From: Cyanoderma ruficeps
Lineage: Eukaryota; Chordata; Aves; Passeriformes; Timaliidae
DNA: 64,000 nucleotides
NCBI GenBank assembly: GCA_008694505.1
Contig: VZDJ01000301.1
Coordinates: 6,711,274 to 6,775,273, forward strand
Direction: 5' to 3'
Shown here: positions 26,701 through 42,400 of the stretch, piece by piece
How the letters are laid out: the number at the start of each line of letters is the position of its first letter
Position numbering within the stretch: the first letter of the stretch is position 1
Made by a program: the position numbers and the translations under genes
The notes under the pieces: model-generated
Seen by the model: the letters and a program-made list of their open reading frames with translations, nothing else
Database searches by the model: none
What the model was told of the DNA's origin: nothing

Positions 26701-29700
26701 GGCCACTGCTGATTTTTGCACAGGTATTAGTCTCTAGCCAAGAGCTAATTCTCCATCTGAAAAACTTTATTTTCCGGCTTCTGAAACTGCTCTTTCATTC
26801 CTAGCATGGTTTAATTGACATGTAAACTATCATACATCTTGTTTTCCTTTCACATGAAAGATTACTTGCAAGTGGAATGTATCTAAAATGAATGGCTCTG
26901 CTCCATCATTGTGCACTGCCCTTTACAGGAGAAAAAACTGACGGGAGACACGCATTGTTCTGGTTGGGATTTACAGCCTCACATTGTCTAATTATTCACA
27001 ATGCATTATCCATCATACCACAAACCTCTTCACAGGACTTGCAAAAAATATTTGCTCCAGTTAAGGAACAAAACCTAAAACAGAGCTATCAAAAGTATGT
27101 GCAACATGCAATCTTTTATTAATTTTCTGGACTATCAATCCTGATGAAGTTCACATTTTTTTAGGTTGGTTTGTTGGTGGTTTTTTTCAGCAATGAAATT
27201 TCTCAAAATTAATATGATCAGGTAGTGAGGTGAATTAAGTGTTGACTGAAATGATAAAATGTTTCTAATCTCCATACTAAGGAATTATTTTAATATCTTT
27301 CAGGTTGAAAAATCCTAATCTGCTTTAATTGGCCATTAACAATTATAATACAGTTGTAGAATTACGCTGGTAATGAGTAAAAAATATTACCTAAATATTA
27401 TAAATTGGGTATAACTAGATTTTGAAATACCAGCTGGAATTGGATGAGTAAAAACTGCTTCCTGATTATAAAGCACTTTAGGTCAGAGATTAAATACAGA
27501 AAAGGTAAATAATGAATGACAGTGTTAACATAAATAAGCATTTGGGGTTAGGAGGAAATGATCTGGTTTATGTCTGACTGTTTTCCACTACAGTGATATC
27601 CATGTTCCAACCACAACTGGTAAGTGGATGGCTTCCCTCTTTGCAGTCTTGGCAGAGGGATTTTGGGGTTTTGAACTGATATTATATTCTACCATCCCAC
27701 TCTTGATTCCATATGGCAATGGGAAGACATTTTTGCATCTGCACACAAGACACAATCCTCACAGTGCCTCACAGGTTCTTTATCACACCAGCCAGTGCGG
27801 TGAGGACGTCTTGGACACACCACTGTGGGGGCAACAGGATCACCTGCAACTCCCTGGTGACTCAGTGGCTAAGAGCACAAGGTTTCTTGGGGTTTTCAGT
27901 TCTAGGGTGACAAAAACATGATAATCAGGATTGATCCTAGAGAACAAAATCTTCCAGTGAAGAACACAGTAGATACCTCAACCTTGATTTATCTTCCTGT
28001 GGTGGACCCCTGCAGGAGGTCTCCAATAAACGCTCCATCAATAAAAGCTCTTTTTATTGCACGGGTAAGAAAAGTAAAAACTTCAGTGCCAGAAGATACA
28101 CACGGTGCCTCTACAGCCAGCCCTGAGTGCAAGTTTCTCACCAATCCCACCTGCAATATTAAGCCCTTTTACCACCCAGACTCAGAGAAATAAATTCTGA
28201 GTTTCTTATGTTTAAATGGATTCCTGCTCCCACATGCAAACTAAGACATTTTTTGTGAAGTTTAGTTTTCCAAACTAAAGAATGGCTTTTCTCAGTCAGC
28301 CTGCGAAACTAATGCAGTTCAAACTGAACAATTTACATCCCTGTTCAACACCACTGATAAAGAGGAGTACAAAGTGATTAGACCATCACCAACAGAGAAT
28401 CTTCCAGCAATTTCCATGTGATGAAAAGAACCGTCTCCACTCATTTTCATGCTTTTCATTTTTGCACCACAGATTATGATATGCAACATATTTCCCTACG
28501 TGTTGCGACAGGATGAGGCCGCACGCACAAAGATAATCAAGAAGAGCAGAAAGTCACTTCAACTTTCCTTTAATCTGTTTGCTAAAATCTGTCATGTTCT
28601 GCCCAAATTACTGTCATTCGTACCGAGCACACTGTGTTAAATCTTCAATCATACTACCCAAATATGAGAAGTCTGGAAGCAACCATAACGTAACTGGTGT
28701 CAGATCACCAGAGCTCCCGCGTTTCCAGGAGCCTGACATCTCCAAATAAGAAGGACAGATCTTTATTGCATTTTTTGGAAGTGTGTCCATGTTTCAGACT
28801 GAATCATATACATGTCTCAGTATCTGTGGTGATCTATTTTTCTCTGAAGCGTTTGCAAAACATATGAAAACACAACCCACTGTGCAGTTTATCTGCTGCC
28901 TCAGAGAGGTCTGAGCCAGTCCATTGAAATTCTGTAGAGTTTGCCTCACTTTCTTGACAACCCAAGCATAAAGGAGGAGGAACCATCAATAATCTACAGC
29001 ACAAAAAGCTGGCAAAAAATACCTTCTCAACGATAGATTAAAATCACACCTCTGTAGGGACAAAGTTCATATCTGTACAGGTTACTAGCACAGATTTATC
29101 AGCCCAGACATTCACTTTGCAGCAGAGGAATAGTTGGTGGGTCAATCAGTTGGCTTGCAGGATCACACCAAGAACTTGAGCTCCACACAATGATACAGAG
29201 AGATTTTTGTGGGTTTATGTTTGGAAGAGTGTTTCCTAGGCCCAACCACATTTTTAATAGTTATGACCACTTATCTAGGCTAAGAAACCTCAATGCAACC
29301 TACCTTCAAGGTCATGGGCTGCTCTGGGAAGCATGACACACTGGATAAAACTCTGACATGTTGCTTCCATATTGGAGTGTGGAAAGAGTTAGATGCCTGA
29401 TTCTCCCCAGAAATCAACAAAGAATCTCCGTAGCGTGTGAATGGGGGATAGAAACTTGTATATTTATATATCTCAATTTTTATTCCAATTTCTAATTATT
29501 TATTTAAACCGCAACACATAGGAGCACACACAACAAGAGATTCTCTGCAGTCCCTGTAATAAAGCCAGTCAGAAATAATGGAGGAGCTGGATACTTGCAG
29601 TACAAGTAGAAAATATCTTTGTGCATCAAAATAAATGTGAGGTCAAATAAAAGGGGTAGATTAAAACTCATTCCAGAGCCAAACTCCTACTTACACTTTC

Positions 29701-32700
29701 TGAGTGTTATCCAACGCTTTGATTCTGCATACATGCATACGTTTAACTTTGAGCTAGGAGGAGTGAAATTTCTTGTAAAAATTAAATTATACATGTGCAC
29801 TTGGAGACTCAGATTCTCATACACTCTGTTTACTCAAAAGGATAAAAGAGCCAGAAAAACATGCTAGACCAGAGAGAAACAAAGAGCAGATTCCTCCTGG
29901 AAGAGCTACAGCAGCTGCTTACATTAGAATCAGATTGGCTCTGGCTGTTCAATATTTAGACTCTTCTGTAGCACTTATTCAACCTGGACTACAACTTGAC
30001 TAATTATGTGTGAGAGGCTTCCACTGAATCACATGCCTACACTGAAACACTCCTTAAATATTTATAAGTAAAGAATCTTATAGACACCAGTAATAGTTGC
30101 TTAAAAACAAAGCAGAGACTTCCATAAAATAGTAAAAATCTTTATATTTCCTGAAAATACAAGGATTGAGGATACTTGACATCTTGCAGAGTCGTGCCCT
30201 ATTGCAATTTTACTGGAAGGCTTTTTACACCTTTTCCACAGATGGTTAAAAAAAAACAAAAACAACTTATTTTCCTATTTCATCAATGGAAGTTTTTTAT
30301 TAATGTTTGAAATAATTAAATTATTAGTTATATGGTCATAGAAACCTTACACAAATCATTATCTCTTAGGAGAACCCTAAAGAAAAAATCTTCAAGGAGC
30401 AAAGAATATTTTTATTTCTCTTTCTAGCAAATTTCAGCTGCTCATACTTTATGGAGGAACTCTGTGTAAATGGAAGGTTTTCCTGCCAAAATCAAAACCT
30501 TCATCATGTATTTTTCTCAGGTTCACTTTTAATTTATTGAAAAGGCAAAGTTTGGACTGAGGCTGACTTGCAGTGAAGTCAGTGTGGGTTGAGGAGTTAA
30601 TGCCATATATAATGCAACCCTGTAGGTAGATGTGTTCTTTGGGACACTGGCTAATATCCTCTCTGGGACTTTCAGCAGCTTCTATGTCTCCCTCTATCTT
30701 AGTTTTTACACCTAAAAAATGTGAATGTGAGAACATCTGCGCTCTGCTGCAGAGCCCTTTCAGATTTTAAGGGTGAAAGGTGGAAATTAATGTGAGCTTC
30801 AGTCCTCAAACCATGACAATAAAAATACATAATCGTGTCTGATAGTCTGAAAAAGTACCAAAGTACTGCCAAAACAAGCCCCACAGCTTTTGGCTTTTGT
30901 GTGTATTCGTGCAGTGCCATTAGAAACAGTGAAGCTGCACAGATAGAGAATGTGGAAGGGTTTTAGTCACAGATTACAAGGCTGGGGTTTTTTTTCCTTA
31001 TAAGCACTTCTAGTGGAAATAAACAAAATTAAGGAAAATTACAAATTATTTCCCTCATCATGGCAGCATCAAGTAGAGATTTATGTCTTTATTCTTTAGG
31101 GATTTCTGTGACTGCATGAAACTATGAAAACTACATCCAAGGTAACAAAATACAGAAAAATACAAAATAACTTCTACCACCCAATCAAAGCAAATGTAGC
31201 CTGGGGGGGAAAAATATGAAAAATCTGTAGACCAGAAATCTCCATCATTTCACCTTTGGATCTCAATAAATACTTAATTCCTTCATTTCTTCAAAGTATA
31301 CAATAAACGCCTCCATTTATCCACAATGTAGCCTGCCAAAACCAGCCTGACAAACCATCAGGAGCTGGAGCCATTTGTGGGGGGGACCTGGGTGTTTTTC
31401 ACTGACTGTGGCAGAATCCCTGGGCAGTTCTGTTAGGTTTATTTCACGCACACAATATACAGGAGTATCTCTAAGGCAACAGAGAGCTCCTGAGCAGAGA
31501 CCAAAAGGCTTTATAAAATAACATTCTGAGAGCAGCAGCTCAAGAAAACGCTTTCTTCTGAGGTTTATGGGAAAGAAACTCTGTTACAATCATTAACTGC
31601 CTGTTGTAGACTCAAGTAGAGGCTTATTTTTATAATTTAGGCTTTACTTTTAAAGTGTTTGACTTCTGAAGACATACACAATAAATTCATTTCAACACTA
31701 GACAGGCCCTGAATATATCAGTGGTGACCAGTGGGAATTGTGTTTATCCCTTCCACACATTTCAGATGCCTTTTCTTGTGACTGCTGCACCTCGGGAGGG
31801 TAAAAACCAAGCCTCAGTCTTGAAAGCAAAGGTCCTGTTTAAAGGATTGATTGACTTAATAAAGACAAAATTTGGATAGGAACCAGTGCAAACACGCCTA
31901 CAGATAAACCCATTTCTGGCTGGGGTAGGTTTCCCTTTCAAGAGTTATTTATGTGCGATCTGGTAACAAGTATTGAAATTCTGAGCAAAATCTTGCCTGT
32001 GCAGTTGGGTCTGGCTCTGCAAGGCTGATTATTTCATCCAGTGCTGTTCTTGTAATCCCATAGGCCAATATTTTGCTACTACAGCGATGGGCTAGCTAAT
32101 TGTAAATCTTAATTATGGACTGATAACTTTGAAAACCTTAATTTCTTTCGGAAAAGAAACATAAATCACCAGGAAATGAAATAACTGCTTTCAGATCAAA
32201 ATACTAAACCTAAAAATGTCTATTAGGATCCTAGTAAACTGTTCCAGTGTACTTTGAAGTGGAAATTCAGAGAATTTTATGAAATTCTGCAAATCTTGAG
32301 TTACACTTGGAATGCATTTCCACTGGGTTATCAGAACAGAGCAGCTACTCCATGAACAGTAATAGGTACAGATAAAGAAAAGCAATAAAATTATTACCAC
32401 TGTGAGGAAATTATGAAAATGTTATATTTAAAGTGCTCATCTGGAAAAAAAAATCCCTGCTGCATACATTTCAGCAGTGTTATAGGTTTTCCTACAGGCC
32501 TGCATATGAGGACTTCACACAGATGCTGAACTTGCTTGTGTTTTTGTTGTTGGAATAATATTTCCTTTCCTGTTCCTGTACCAGCCAACATCTTGACTTG
32601 TATGCAAAAGGACTAAAAACTGCAACATAAATGTTAACTTCTGTGCTCTTTTGAGCTCAAACCTCCCTCCAGTGACAGATTATCAATTCACTGCAGGTCC

Positions 32701-35700
32701 AGCTGAGGTACTGAAGGGGTTCCAGATCTACCATTAACCCCTGATCCTCCTAGCCTACAAGGAGAGTGGAAAATCCCAACACAATATTGTGTCTTTCTGT
32801 TCCCCAGCTTAAAAAACCCTCCTCTGTAAATGCACACATATATATACACAGAGCTGCCTGGGGCTTTCAAGGAGGATGCCTTGCATCAGCCTTTCAGAAG
32901 GCTCAGAACTCCTTTGTTGCTTCTCTCCTGATCTCTGGGATAAACTATAGAGCTACATTAAATTTTAGTCACTTACACTTAATCCTGGAACCCGGGAGAA
33001 AAACAGTGCCCTATTTTTAGTTGGAACTCTCATTTGTAGCGGTAAAAAAACTTGGGTGGTACTCATAAATTCCTAGAAGAGCAAGTCCAGCTAAAGTGAA
33101 GTGTTAACAGCAGCCAAGGCTGCTGCCCATCAAAGTGTTGGAGCATAAAGCAACCCAGTAAAACTTTGTCATCCAATGTACTGGTGGAGCTGCAGGGCAA
33201 ACAGCCTTCAAAGAACATATTGCACTGCCTGGGAAACCCCAAATCTGATTTAACAATAAAAAACAAATAGAGTTCAACAGAAATTACTCAAAAATCAATG
33301 GAATTGAATCTTATCAGTTAAGGGGGTTTTGAGCATATTAGAGAGCTCTGGTTAGGGTATCTTGTTGCCTGTTGTTTTATATTTGATTTTGCTAAAGGGC
33401 ATGAGACTCTATTTTATTCTTTAACGAGACACGAGTCTTAACTTGGTCTTTGTTCACTAGAGAGCAGAGGCTGCAGACCTGGCCTGCTTCCACTGAAGGG
33501 ATTGGAAGGGGAAAATGTGTACATTTCCCTGCTCCACACCCACCTGCCAGAAAACAAAACACATTCACCAACATCAGCAGAGATTCAATTACAGAATTAA
33601 TCCTTTCAGGCAGGTGCTTTCTGGTGAATCTAGTGCCAGAAACAGCCTCCATGTCAGGTAAATCCAACTCCTACTGCCAAGGAGTTAATCAAATAGTTAT
33701 TATAACTTATTACTTGTTCAATTTCAGGCCTGCAAAGCATTGTAAACATTTCCGAGTTATTCATAAGTAGCACACCAATTATCCATGTCCAGATACCAGG
33801 GCAGATAGATAAATCGATTATTTTGCAATTTAACACATGAATTAATGCATGTGTGTCTGTGTCTGAACACATTGTTTAGAAATTTTATCAGCAAGTCTGT
33901 TTCTTACATCACTTGGCATCTTTTCCACCAGCAAAAAATGTCAAGGAACCCTTAAATACATATGTAGACTGTCACATAAACTACAATAACTCTTACTAAC
34001 AGCTTTAAATCATGAAGTAAAAAATAAGGTTGTAATATTAATGTTCACTGGCGCTGGTTACACATCATTGTACGGACAAAGGAGCTGTCAAAGTGGATCA
34101 GGGAACTCTGGCCTTTTAAATGCTTTCTCTGAGGGTGGCTAAGTTTCAGAGAAAGTGAACCTCCCTTCCAAGTACAATGCACTAAACCAATTACACCAAA
34201 CGCAGCAGGTGATTAGCTTATGCCCTGAAGCATGAGATTTGATTATTCTTATCTTGGTTTGCATACTGGAGCTACAAATATTATTAACGGTCATAAAATC
34301 ATCCAGCCTTAAAAAAAAAAAAAAAATTTAAAAATCTAGTCTGAAATTTTGATTTGATGACCTCTGTGTGTGGCAAATTCCTTTTGTTTAAGCTGAATGC
34401 CTTGGCTGTCACGTGGTCACCCGTGTTCATTGGTATCACGGTACAAAACCTGAGCAGTTTGTGTGTTGGAGAGCAGGAGCTCCACAACTGGGCTCTGGGT
34501 AAGAGAACTCCATGCAGATCTAGATAACAGAGCTTATAATTGTCCTTGAGATCTCTTTAAAGGGAAGCAATGAAAAAGTTCCTTCACTGAAACGCTACAG
34601 ATAGGGATGCGGGATTTTTCATTATTAAGTTATTGTTTGATGGGGATGTAACACTGCCAGGACTATTGAAAAGTGATCCAGAGACCACTGAAATCTTCCA
34701 TGGATTTCAATGGATTTTGGGCTAAGCCTCAGACGAGCTAAATCACACTGCCTAGTTTGGACTGTGGCAGAAAGAGGTGATTCCCAGTCCTGTTTAAATG
34801 AGGGTGAACCACCAAGGAACGAGTCATAACCTCTGTAAAGATCTTTCCCCAGACAACCCACAAACCAGGCTCTGTCTCAGTATCGAGCACTTCCACCAAG
34901 GCCTGTCAATTTACAATTACACTGGTTGGATTTCAAGTACCATTCTGCTGCCCTGTTATTCCACCGTGAGTTTTTCAAAATCCTCCAGATTTTAATTCAT
35001 CACCCTGCACTGGGAAGCACGTTAGTGCAGAGTCATTTTGTCTTAGTAATAAATAATTTCCTCCGAGACACAAACAACAGCTCCTACTTTTTGAAAGCTT
35101 GGCTGGGAGAAGGTTCTTGGATAAATAGCCTCACTTAGAAAACATATTTGCAAAAGCCTTTGAGAAAGTGCCATGTGTATGACAGTTTCAAATGGTGCTT
35201 TAAGAACACTGTACTCGACCTGACACAAAACTGAAGACTTTTTATTGGAACTTCCAATACCAAATGTCCTTTGGGTAACCAGCTAAATCATAATGAGTTG
35301 TTTATTTGTGTTTGGTCTTTGAAACAAAAAGAAAGCAAAGACTGAATCAATGACCAAAAACATGAAATCAATCACACTAAGAACACACTAAGGAGTGTCT
35401 CTCAACTGTTTTGGGTTGGTTAGTCCATTTCCAACAGGCATTTTGGGTCTGAACTTGCAACAGAGTGAAAGGGTACATTTGAAAGACCTAACAGCAAAAT
35501 TTGTGACTTTAAGGTTATGACTCTTTTTCATTTTTTCTTTTTTTAAAGACTGTCAAAGAGTACATCTTTCTTTTGCTTCAAAGTGGGAAAACTTTAGCTC
35601 TTGAAATTTATTAAGATTGAAAAGGTAATGAAATCTGCAGTTCCTCCATTACAGATCCTAAGGCTGCTACACTATCCAGGAGCATGGCTCAGGTGACATT

Positions 35701-36372
35701 GACACACAAACAACTTTCCAGGAGACCTTGGAAAGAAAAGGAAGCAGTTGGGTGAATTAACTGGTGCCTAAGGTCAGTTTGTTGCTCTGGCCAAGTTTTT
35801 CTATGTGAGTTCATTCAAGGACTTCATTCCCTGAGTTCAAGATGTCGATGTCACCGAGACCCAAATACCTCTTGTCACCTGCATTCCCTGACCCTGTTTC
35901 AGCCAGGAAGGATCTCACACTGAGCACTATTATAGGACCATAATGCTGCCCTGGTCTTAATTTGCAAGTCAAACTAATTGAATTATCAGCTACACTTATT
36001 TTCCAATGGTGTAATAAGGGAGAAACCTCAGGATGTAAAAAATTGGAAATGCATTGTCGAAACAAACTTTTGTTCTGTATCTTCTCAAAGAAGGAGCTCA
36101 AAAACTAATTTAACTTGCTATTTATGTCCAGAAGCATAACTTCTAAAATATTGAACTGCAGAAGAATTTTATTAATTCAATCCAAATGTGAAATTGGGAG
36201 GTTTGTCCACTCACTCAGGCCCTAGCAGATCATAAATTTGGCTTCTCTTATTTCTCTTATCAAGTAAAAGAAAGCCAAACCACTCTATGAGCACTGAAAT
36301 TTCTCAGCTGCTCCAGTCCCAACAACGTCTCAGCTAAACTCAGCTCCTAATTTGGAATTTGAAATAGCTATT
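20800..36372. other. long AT-rich non-coding stretch
   Basis: More than 15 kb without a credible gene. Open frames are at most 124 codons, lie on both strands and have no family resemblance. I see no further clear CR1 copy. Moderately long frames (97-98 codons at 22.17-22.47 and 27.63-27.92 kb; 106 codons at 33.45-33.77 kb) have unremarkable translations. The poly(A) assembly gap at 21.72-21.77 kb and an A run at about 34311-34326 are the only clear simple-sequence features. Intergenic desert or a large intron are both possible. Confidence 0.6.
21724..21766 (+). repeat. poly(A) tract containing a 7-N gap
   Basis: Seventeen A (21724-21740), seven N (21741-21747) and nineteen A (21748-21766). 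The true length is unresolved. No retroposed sequence is recognisable directly upstream, so it need not be a retroposon tail. Confidence 0.9.
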
Positions 36373-36454
36373 TGTATATATATGTTTACACATACATCCT
36401 AAAAATTCATGTATGTATGTGTATACATACACCTACTCCCTACATACATATACT
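36373..36454 (+). repeat. degenerate GTAT / ATAC simple repeat
   Basis: Interrupted runs of GTATAT, GTATGTAT and CATACATA words over about 80 bases. Partly self-complementary, but no clean hairpin. Confidence 0.7.
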
Positions 36455-39400
36455 CAGTGAGTAGGCACCTGCCTTGGCAATCTCTTAAGCAGACAGATTG
36501 AATACACTTAAATTGCTACAGCTTAATAACTTTGAAGCTCCACATGAATTGATTTTAGTGCTATTATACTGCCTTATCAGCAAATCCCCTGTCAAAGGAA
36601 AGGATTTGAGTGCGTCTGCCTGTGTGTGCACGCCTGTAAATAAGGGAATTTTACTACAGGGGTAGTAGAACCTACAAATCTAGCTTTAAGAGTATCATCT
36701 CCAGTGCACAGAGGTCATGTTTTATGGTGGTAAGGATAAGAGAAGGAACATCTTACAGCCAAGGTGCTGCACTAGGAGTTCAGAGGCTCAGGTTCAGTTT
36801 CTCGCTCTGCCAGAGGCTTCTGCTTCCATGACTCTGGACAACTCACAGTTAAAAAAATGTTCAAGTCATCTTTTGTCTGAAGGGCAGTATTGCCTTCCCC
36901 TCCCTGCTTTGTACTTGCACATAGATTACACACACTTTGCACCAGCTCCTGGGAGGTGATTTGGGCAGAAGGGTACTCTCTGAGGTTTCCCACTCTAGGT
37001 AAATACAGCACCTTACACAGCTCAGCCCCGAACCTACGAATTTCAGTGGCACACAAATACTTCAATAATTATACTTCACAAATGAGGACCAGAGTTGTCA
37101 TATCACATTTCAGCTCTCAGTATTCTAAGACAATACACATTAATGCCATTTAAAGTAGGGGATTACTAAGAGTGAAAAAAAAAAGGGGGGGATGGTAGTT
37201 GAGCAAAGGATAATTAGCAGGATCTGTATTCCTACCAGGTATTACACTACACCAGCTAAGAATACAAATGGAAGGGTCACATATGCAAACATTGTATTTA
37301 CATTATTATAGCAAAGAGAGATCCAAAGCTACAGTTGTCATTGACAATCACAAATTTTGTTTTAATAATATCCTATCCATCAGCCACAGAATATTTTTCT
37401 GACAATGATCTGGGAAAAAGATGGCCAGATCAGAATTTGAATGTAATAAACTAGGAGTGTTCCATTTTTTTTAAATAATGCCAGATTTGAGAGAAAGATG
37501 AGCACACCAAACATAGTTTCAACTTTAACTTTCAAATGCTATTTTTCATGTGTGGGCAGCGTTTAACAAGTCACCTTTTTTTCTTTTTTTTTTCCATTTT
37601 ATCGATTCTTTCCCTTGAGCTTGGCATGGCCAAGAGCTGGGCAAGCGGCTCCCTCTGGTGCTGAACCAACGAGGCTCTCCAGGTTTTACAGACTCTGCTG
37701 TTTGCACTTCTGTTTGGAATCCGATTGTTCAAACCCAGAATTAAGAAAGGCTGGCTTTGATAGTCTGAAAAATTATTTATTTTCGTACCTAGCTTTAGGC
37801 AAGCAGTGAAATTGTCTTCAGAGAAACAGCTCTGAAGGCAGCACACAGCTCACTATGGTATCACCGTGTGACATGTCTAAACCAAACACAACCCACTGCT
37901 TTGATTAAGAACCAGCTTGAATATTTGAAATATCAACTATTTTCTGAATTAAAGTGACACAGTAGCTCAAGTATTATCAGACAAATGTCAAGTAACTTGC
38001 TGCACTAACACCAAGCACAACTTTTGGGGCTCAGAATTACGCATCTTGGTGTCTACATATTTTTAGTTCTACTAGAATTTTCACTCTGTGAAACCAAACC
38101 ACCGTTAGTACTTCTCTGGTTTTCTGATCCTACATAAAATATGGAGAAGAGGTGTAATCACAGTTGGTATCACAGATGTTATTACTGTTCTATGGTAGGT
38201 AAAGTTGTGTCACAATTTTCATTACATTTTCCTTAATATTCGGAGCTATTTTTAAAACGTGAAAAAATTTATACATATAAATTTCTACCTAGGAAGTTAC
38301 AATTCTCTGGGAAATACGTTTATATCCAAGGAGAAAAATGAAATTTTAAATACTTTTTTAACAAAGTATTAAAAAAACCTAACTGGATCCTAACTCATCA
38401 CAAATGCCGATTGTGTTGGCAAATATAATCTAGGTTTAGAATAAAATTATTTTGTTTATGAAACAAAGTCATTTTATGAATAGCCAGACCCACATACACA
38501 GGGGTGCTTTGTTATTTTGGAAGAAACAATGCTTGAAAAGAATTAAATGGTGCTGCTTCACAAGAGCTGAAGAGCATCCATCAGGGTCCAACACGATTTC
38601 CCCACGACAGACTCTCCTCGTTTTCAAAGATCATTCCAAAGGGCAGCCTCTCAAGAGGAGATCATTCTTTGCACTGCTGGTGGCTGAACCACAAAGAAAT
38701 GCAAAATGAAGACAGACCTGTGGCTCCCCCATTATTAGGAGGTTTAATATTCTCTTGCTTTATCTGCTAGAGCCTTTATACAAATCCTCCCAACTTTTGA
38801 ACCACACAGCGTTATACTTAACGATTCGAAGAGGCAGCACTGCATTTTTCCCATCTGCAGTGAGCTTTCCAAGCGTTCATTAATCCTCACAGCATCTCAG
38901 GGTAGCAGTTCAATTTATGGATGGGAAAACAAAATAGATTGAGTGCTGGAATTCATTTTAATGTAAGTGCCAAGCAAAGGAATGGGAGTGAAAGTGCTCC
39001 CAGTGTTTCTTCCTTGTGGAGATGCAGCAGCTGAAGCTTTGGACATGGGGCTGCTGCAGAAACCTGGCACAGCATCATTGCTGCATCTCAGCCCCAGCAA
39101 CTGGGTGGAAAATGGAAAGCAAAGGCTCTCCATCCTTATGGTGGACTGGGTATGGTGAAGGGGTAAAAAAGGAAAAAAGGGAAAAAAAGGACAAAGAAAA
39201 AAAATTGAGGCAAGAGCGATGGTGATGCAAAATATCACTAAACAGTCAAAAAAGCAAAGCTGTGGCACCCTTTAAGGTCTTCTCCATCATTAAGGCTCCA
39301 AATGCTACAAAATTTATGTTCAGGTAGTGATCATGCTCCTCATTATTCTAGCAAAACTTACTAAAATGTAGAAAGTGTCAAGTTTGGCCTCAGCAACAAG

Positions 39401-42400
39401 CTTCAAAAACATCAAGAGTTGCAAGAGTACAAAACTTTAGATGTGAACAAAGAGCAATGAAATCAGCAGGGTTTGCATACTCTAAAAATTGCTCTACTCT
39501 TAAGTGTTAGTTGCAGCATATGTTCCAAAACAATAGAAAAATCTATTTTTCTTTAATAGCCTCTTAACATAATATTTGTAGTTTAGTATTGGTCAATCTG
39601 TGCTAAGGCTTCCACTTGCCAAGTGGTATTTGTCTCTGCAGAGGCTACAATGTGCCAAACAAAAGCTAAAAGTTAATCCACATTTTTTATATGTGGATTT
39701 TTTGAGAAAAAAGCAAATTAAATAGCAGAGAAAAGTAGTGCTATCCATGCATTTTCCATTAATTCACTAAGGCACAAAAATCAACAAAGTCACTGGGTGA
39801 TTAAATGAAAAGCTCGTTCTTCACAGACACTTTCTGCATCTTCTGTTGTACTATTAACTCCAATAACAGTGCTGCAATCTCACTGAAATTTGAGTCAGAC
39901 CACACAACATTTCTGTGGGATTTTTGCATTACCATACAGCATAGTGCATGTAAATATCTATATATAATTACTTCTGCCTTAATGAGCCTACCAAGGATGA
40001 GAAAAGTTCTCAAATGTTTGATGATTTCCTTCTCAGAAGTGTCTCCAGATGTTTATTTCCCTGAGCACGCTGTATTTATCTTTCTGACCACTGTACTTTC
40101 ACACAATATTTCAGTTCTCCCACAATTTACGGTGCTTTCCCATGTTGTGAACACCCAGACTCAGTGAAACTGTGATAAATCACAGAACTCAGAGTGAAGC
40201 CTAAATTCCTTGGAACACAGGAAGTATTTATATTTTCATCAACTTCTTCTGCATTGTCTTGCAGGAGGGGGTGATGATTTTGGTTGAACCCCCAGGTTGT
40301 GCAAGGAATACAAACAATAATTAATAAAACCTCAGAACTCAGCTTATCTGCAAGTTAGTAGCATCTAATTTTCATTTTACTGCAATATAAATTGTTACCT
40401 GGCTAAGTCTTTCAGTAAAACTTCACCTGCTTTTAATCTTCCAATAAATATGTTCAACTGGCATCAGTCCAAATTTTTCTGAGTTCAGGAGTTTAGGTTG
40501 GGTTTCTTTAATAAATTTTCAAATATATCTCAGCCAGAGATGATGTTTTACCAGAAATAACAGATAAGCCAGTTCTGAATAGCTGGTGAGTAAAATAAAA
40601 GGCAGAAGTCAAAAATAAATACCTGTAAATATTTCCCTATTTCCCTAAGAAAAACTTCCACCATACTGAGTGCTGGAAAATACCTCTACAGAACTTTAAC
40701 CAAATTTATATGTCAAATTTATATCTCCAAATTCAGAAACCCCCTGTGCTGTATTATGGCAACTGGGATGGAAAGTCTCCCATCCACTTCAGAGGAACAA
40801 TTTCCTTCCTGTGAATAATAAAGTTCTTCTTGATAGGAAATGGATCAAATCCTAAATAAATAAATAAGCACATCTGGTATTTATTTATCTCAGTCCTCGG
40901 AAATTTTATGTTAATTGCAGTTCTGTTACTAAGGCTCTGGAAAACATAGTTGGGTTTATAATATTTTACTGGAATCCACAGATAGGAATGTTTTCTTTCC
41001 CAGTGTTTCTCCCCTCTGTGTAGTATATGAAGATGATTAACAGTATAGCTGACCAGTTCCTACTATTGTCCTCAATTAGTAGCAATTAATCATCACAAAA
41101 ATTCAACTTGTCATCTTTTCTGGCACCTCTCCTTTCTAGCTTCATTCTCACTGTTTTCAGTCCCCTCATCTTTCCCATCCTCCTCTTCCTTCTGTGCAGG
41201 TCTTGACCAGCCCCTTCCTCCACAGAGAAAATATATCTGAAAACTTCCCCAGCTACAGTCAAGGGACTGTTCGTGTTGACAAAATTACAAAATTTCCTTT
41301 TGGAAACATACCTTGAGGTAGACACATGCTTAAAACTCTAGAAAGGCTTCAAATAATTTCATTCTTCTTCCTGACTTTGCAAAAAGTTCTGCAGCCCACA
41401 AGACCCATGCACAGGTATTGCTGTTTCCTAGAAAGTTGCAGAAATCAACCTCACATCTGGTATCAAAACAATCTGGTCTTTTCCACAACTAAAATTGGTC
41501 TCTTGTGAAGCTTTAATCCTATTTATGCAAAGCTATAACCTTAACTGGATATACAGCAGATTTCTGGCAATTACTCCTCTTCCAGCCATGGACCTCCCCA
41601 GACAGATGTTGAACTTAAAGCTTAGACCACCAATACATGGAGCCCAGGAGAAATCTCTCCAGCTGTCAGCAGCAGCAAACTCTTATCCTGTGCACTGAGA
41701 AGTTTTGATATGAGCGAGACAGAGTTTTCCAACTTTTTACACGAGAAAATGCACGTCCTATGCAAGCCTGAGGTTTTAATTTGGTTTTTCTAACTCAGCA
41801 AGGTGTACACTACCAGGCTTTGTGTGCACTTCTATGCATTTCTTAATCGGTTGTTGATGCACTCCAAACTCTCTGAGAGGCATCCAAATTTGCTGACAGT
41901 TAAGTGACAGAACAGGTACGAGGAACTCTGCAAGACTCTGAGTGCTTCAGTCAACTTCTCTTAAAAGAAAAAAAGTATAAGAGCAACTGCAGCACATTAC
42001 TGGGCACAAGAAGGAGAGAAAACACTCATCAGTGGTTTTTGACTGGGGAAGGGTTTGACTCTAGTAGTCATAAATCTCTGGGAAAGCAGCTTTCATCAGT
42101 TCTGGCCTTTCTAAACCAAGACAAACACCACACGGAGTGGTCACAACTTCAGTGCACTTTACTGAGCCCATCCTTCTGGCTCTGATGGGATTGAGAGAGT
42201 GTAGAAGTGAGAGAATGCAGCCACATCCCAGCTGGGCGCCCTGCACCTCCTGCCCTTGCAGGTGGAATGCTCATCACAGCCAGCAGGTTACCCAGACCGA
42301 GGGCTCTGAGTGGGCAGGTGCCCCAGGGCGTCCCACTGCTCACAGAGTGGAGGGGTCATCACCTGGAGCTCCTTGCCTCAGGCCAGGCTGGTGGCCCAGC

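Noticed and set aside
36373..36454. Possible cruciform in the GTAT/ATAC repeat
   Set aside because: Pairing breaks after a few bases on either side of the centre; better described as a degenerate simple repeat.
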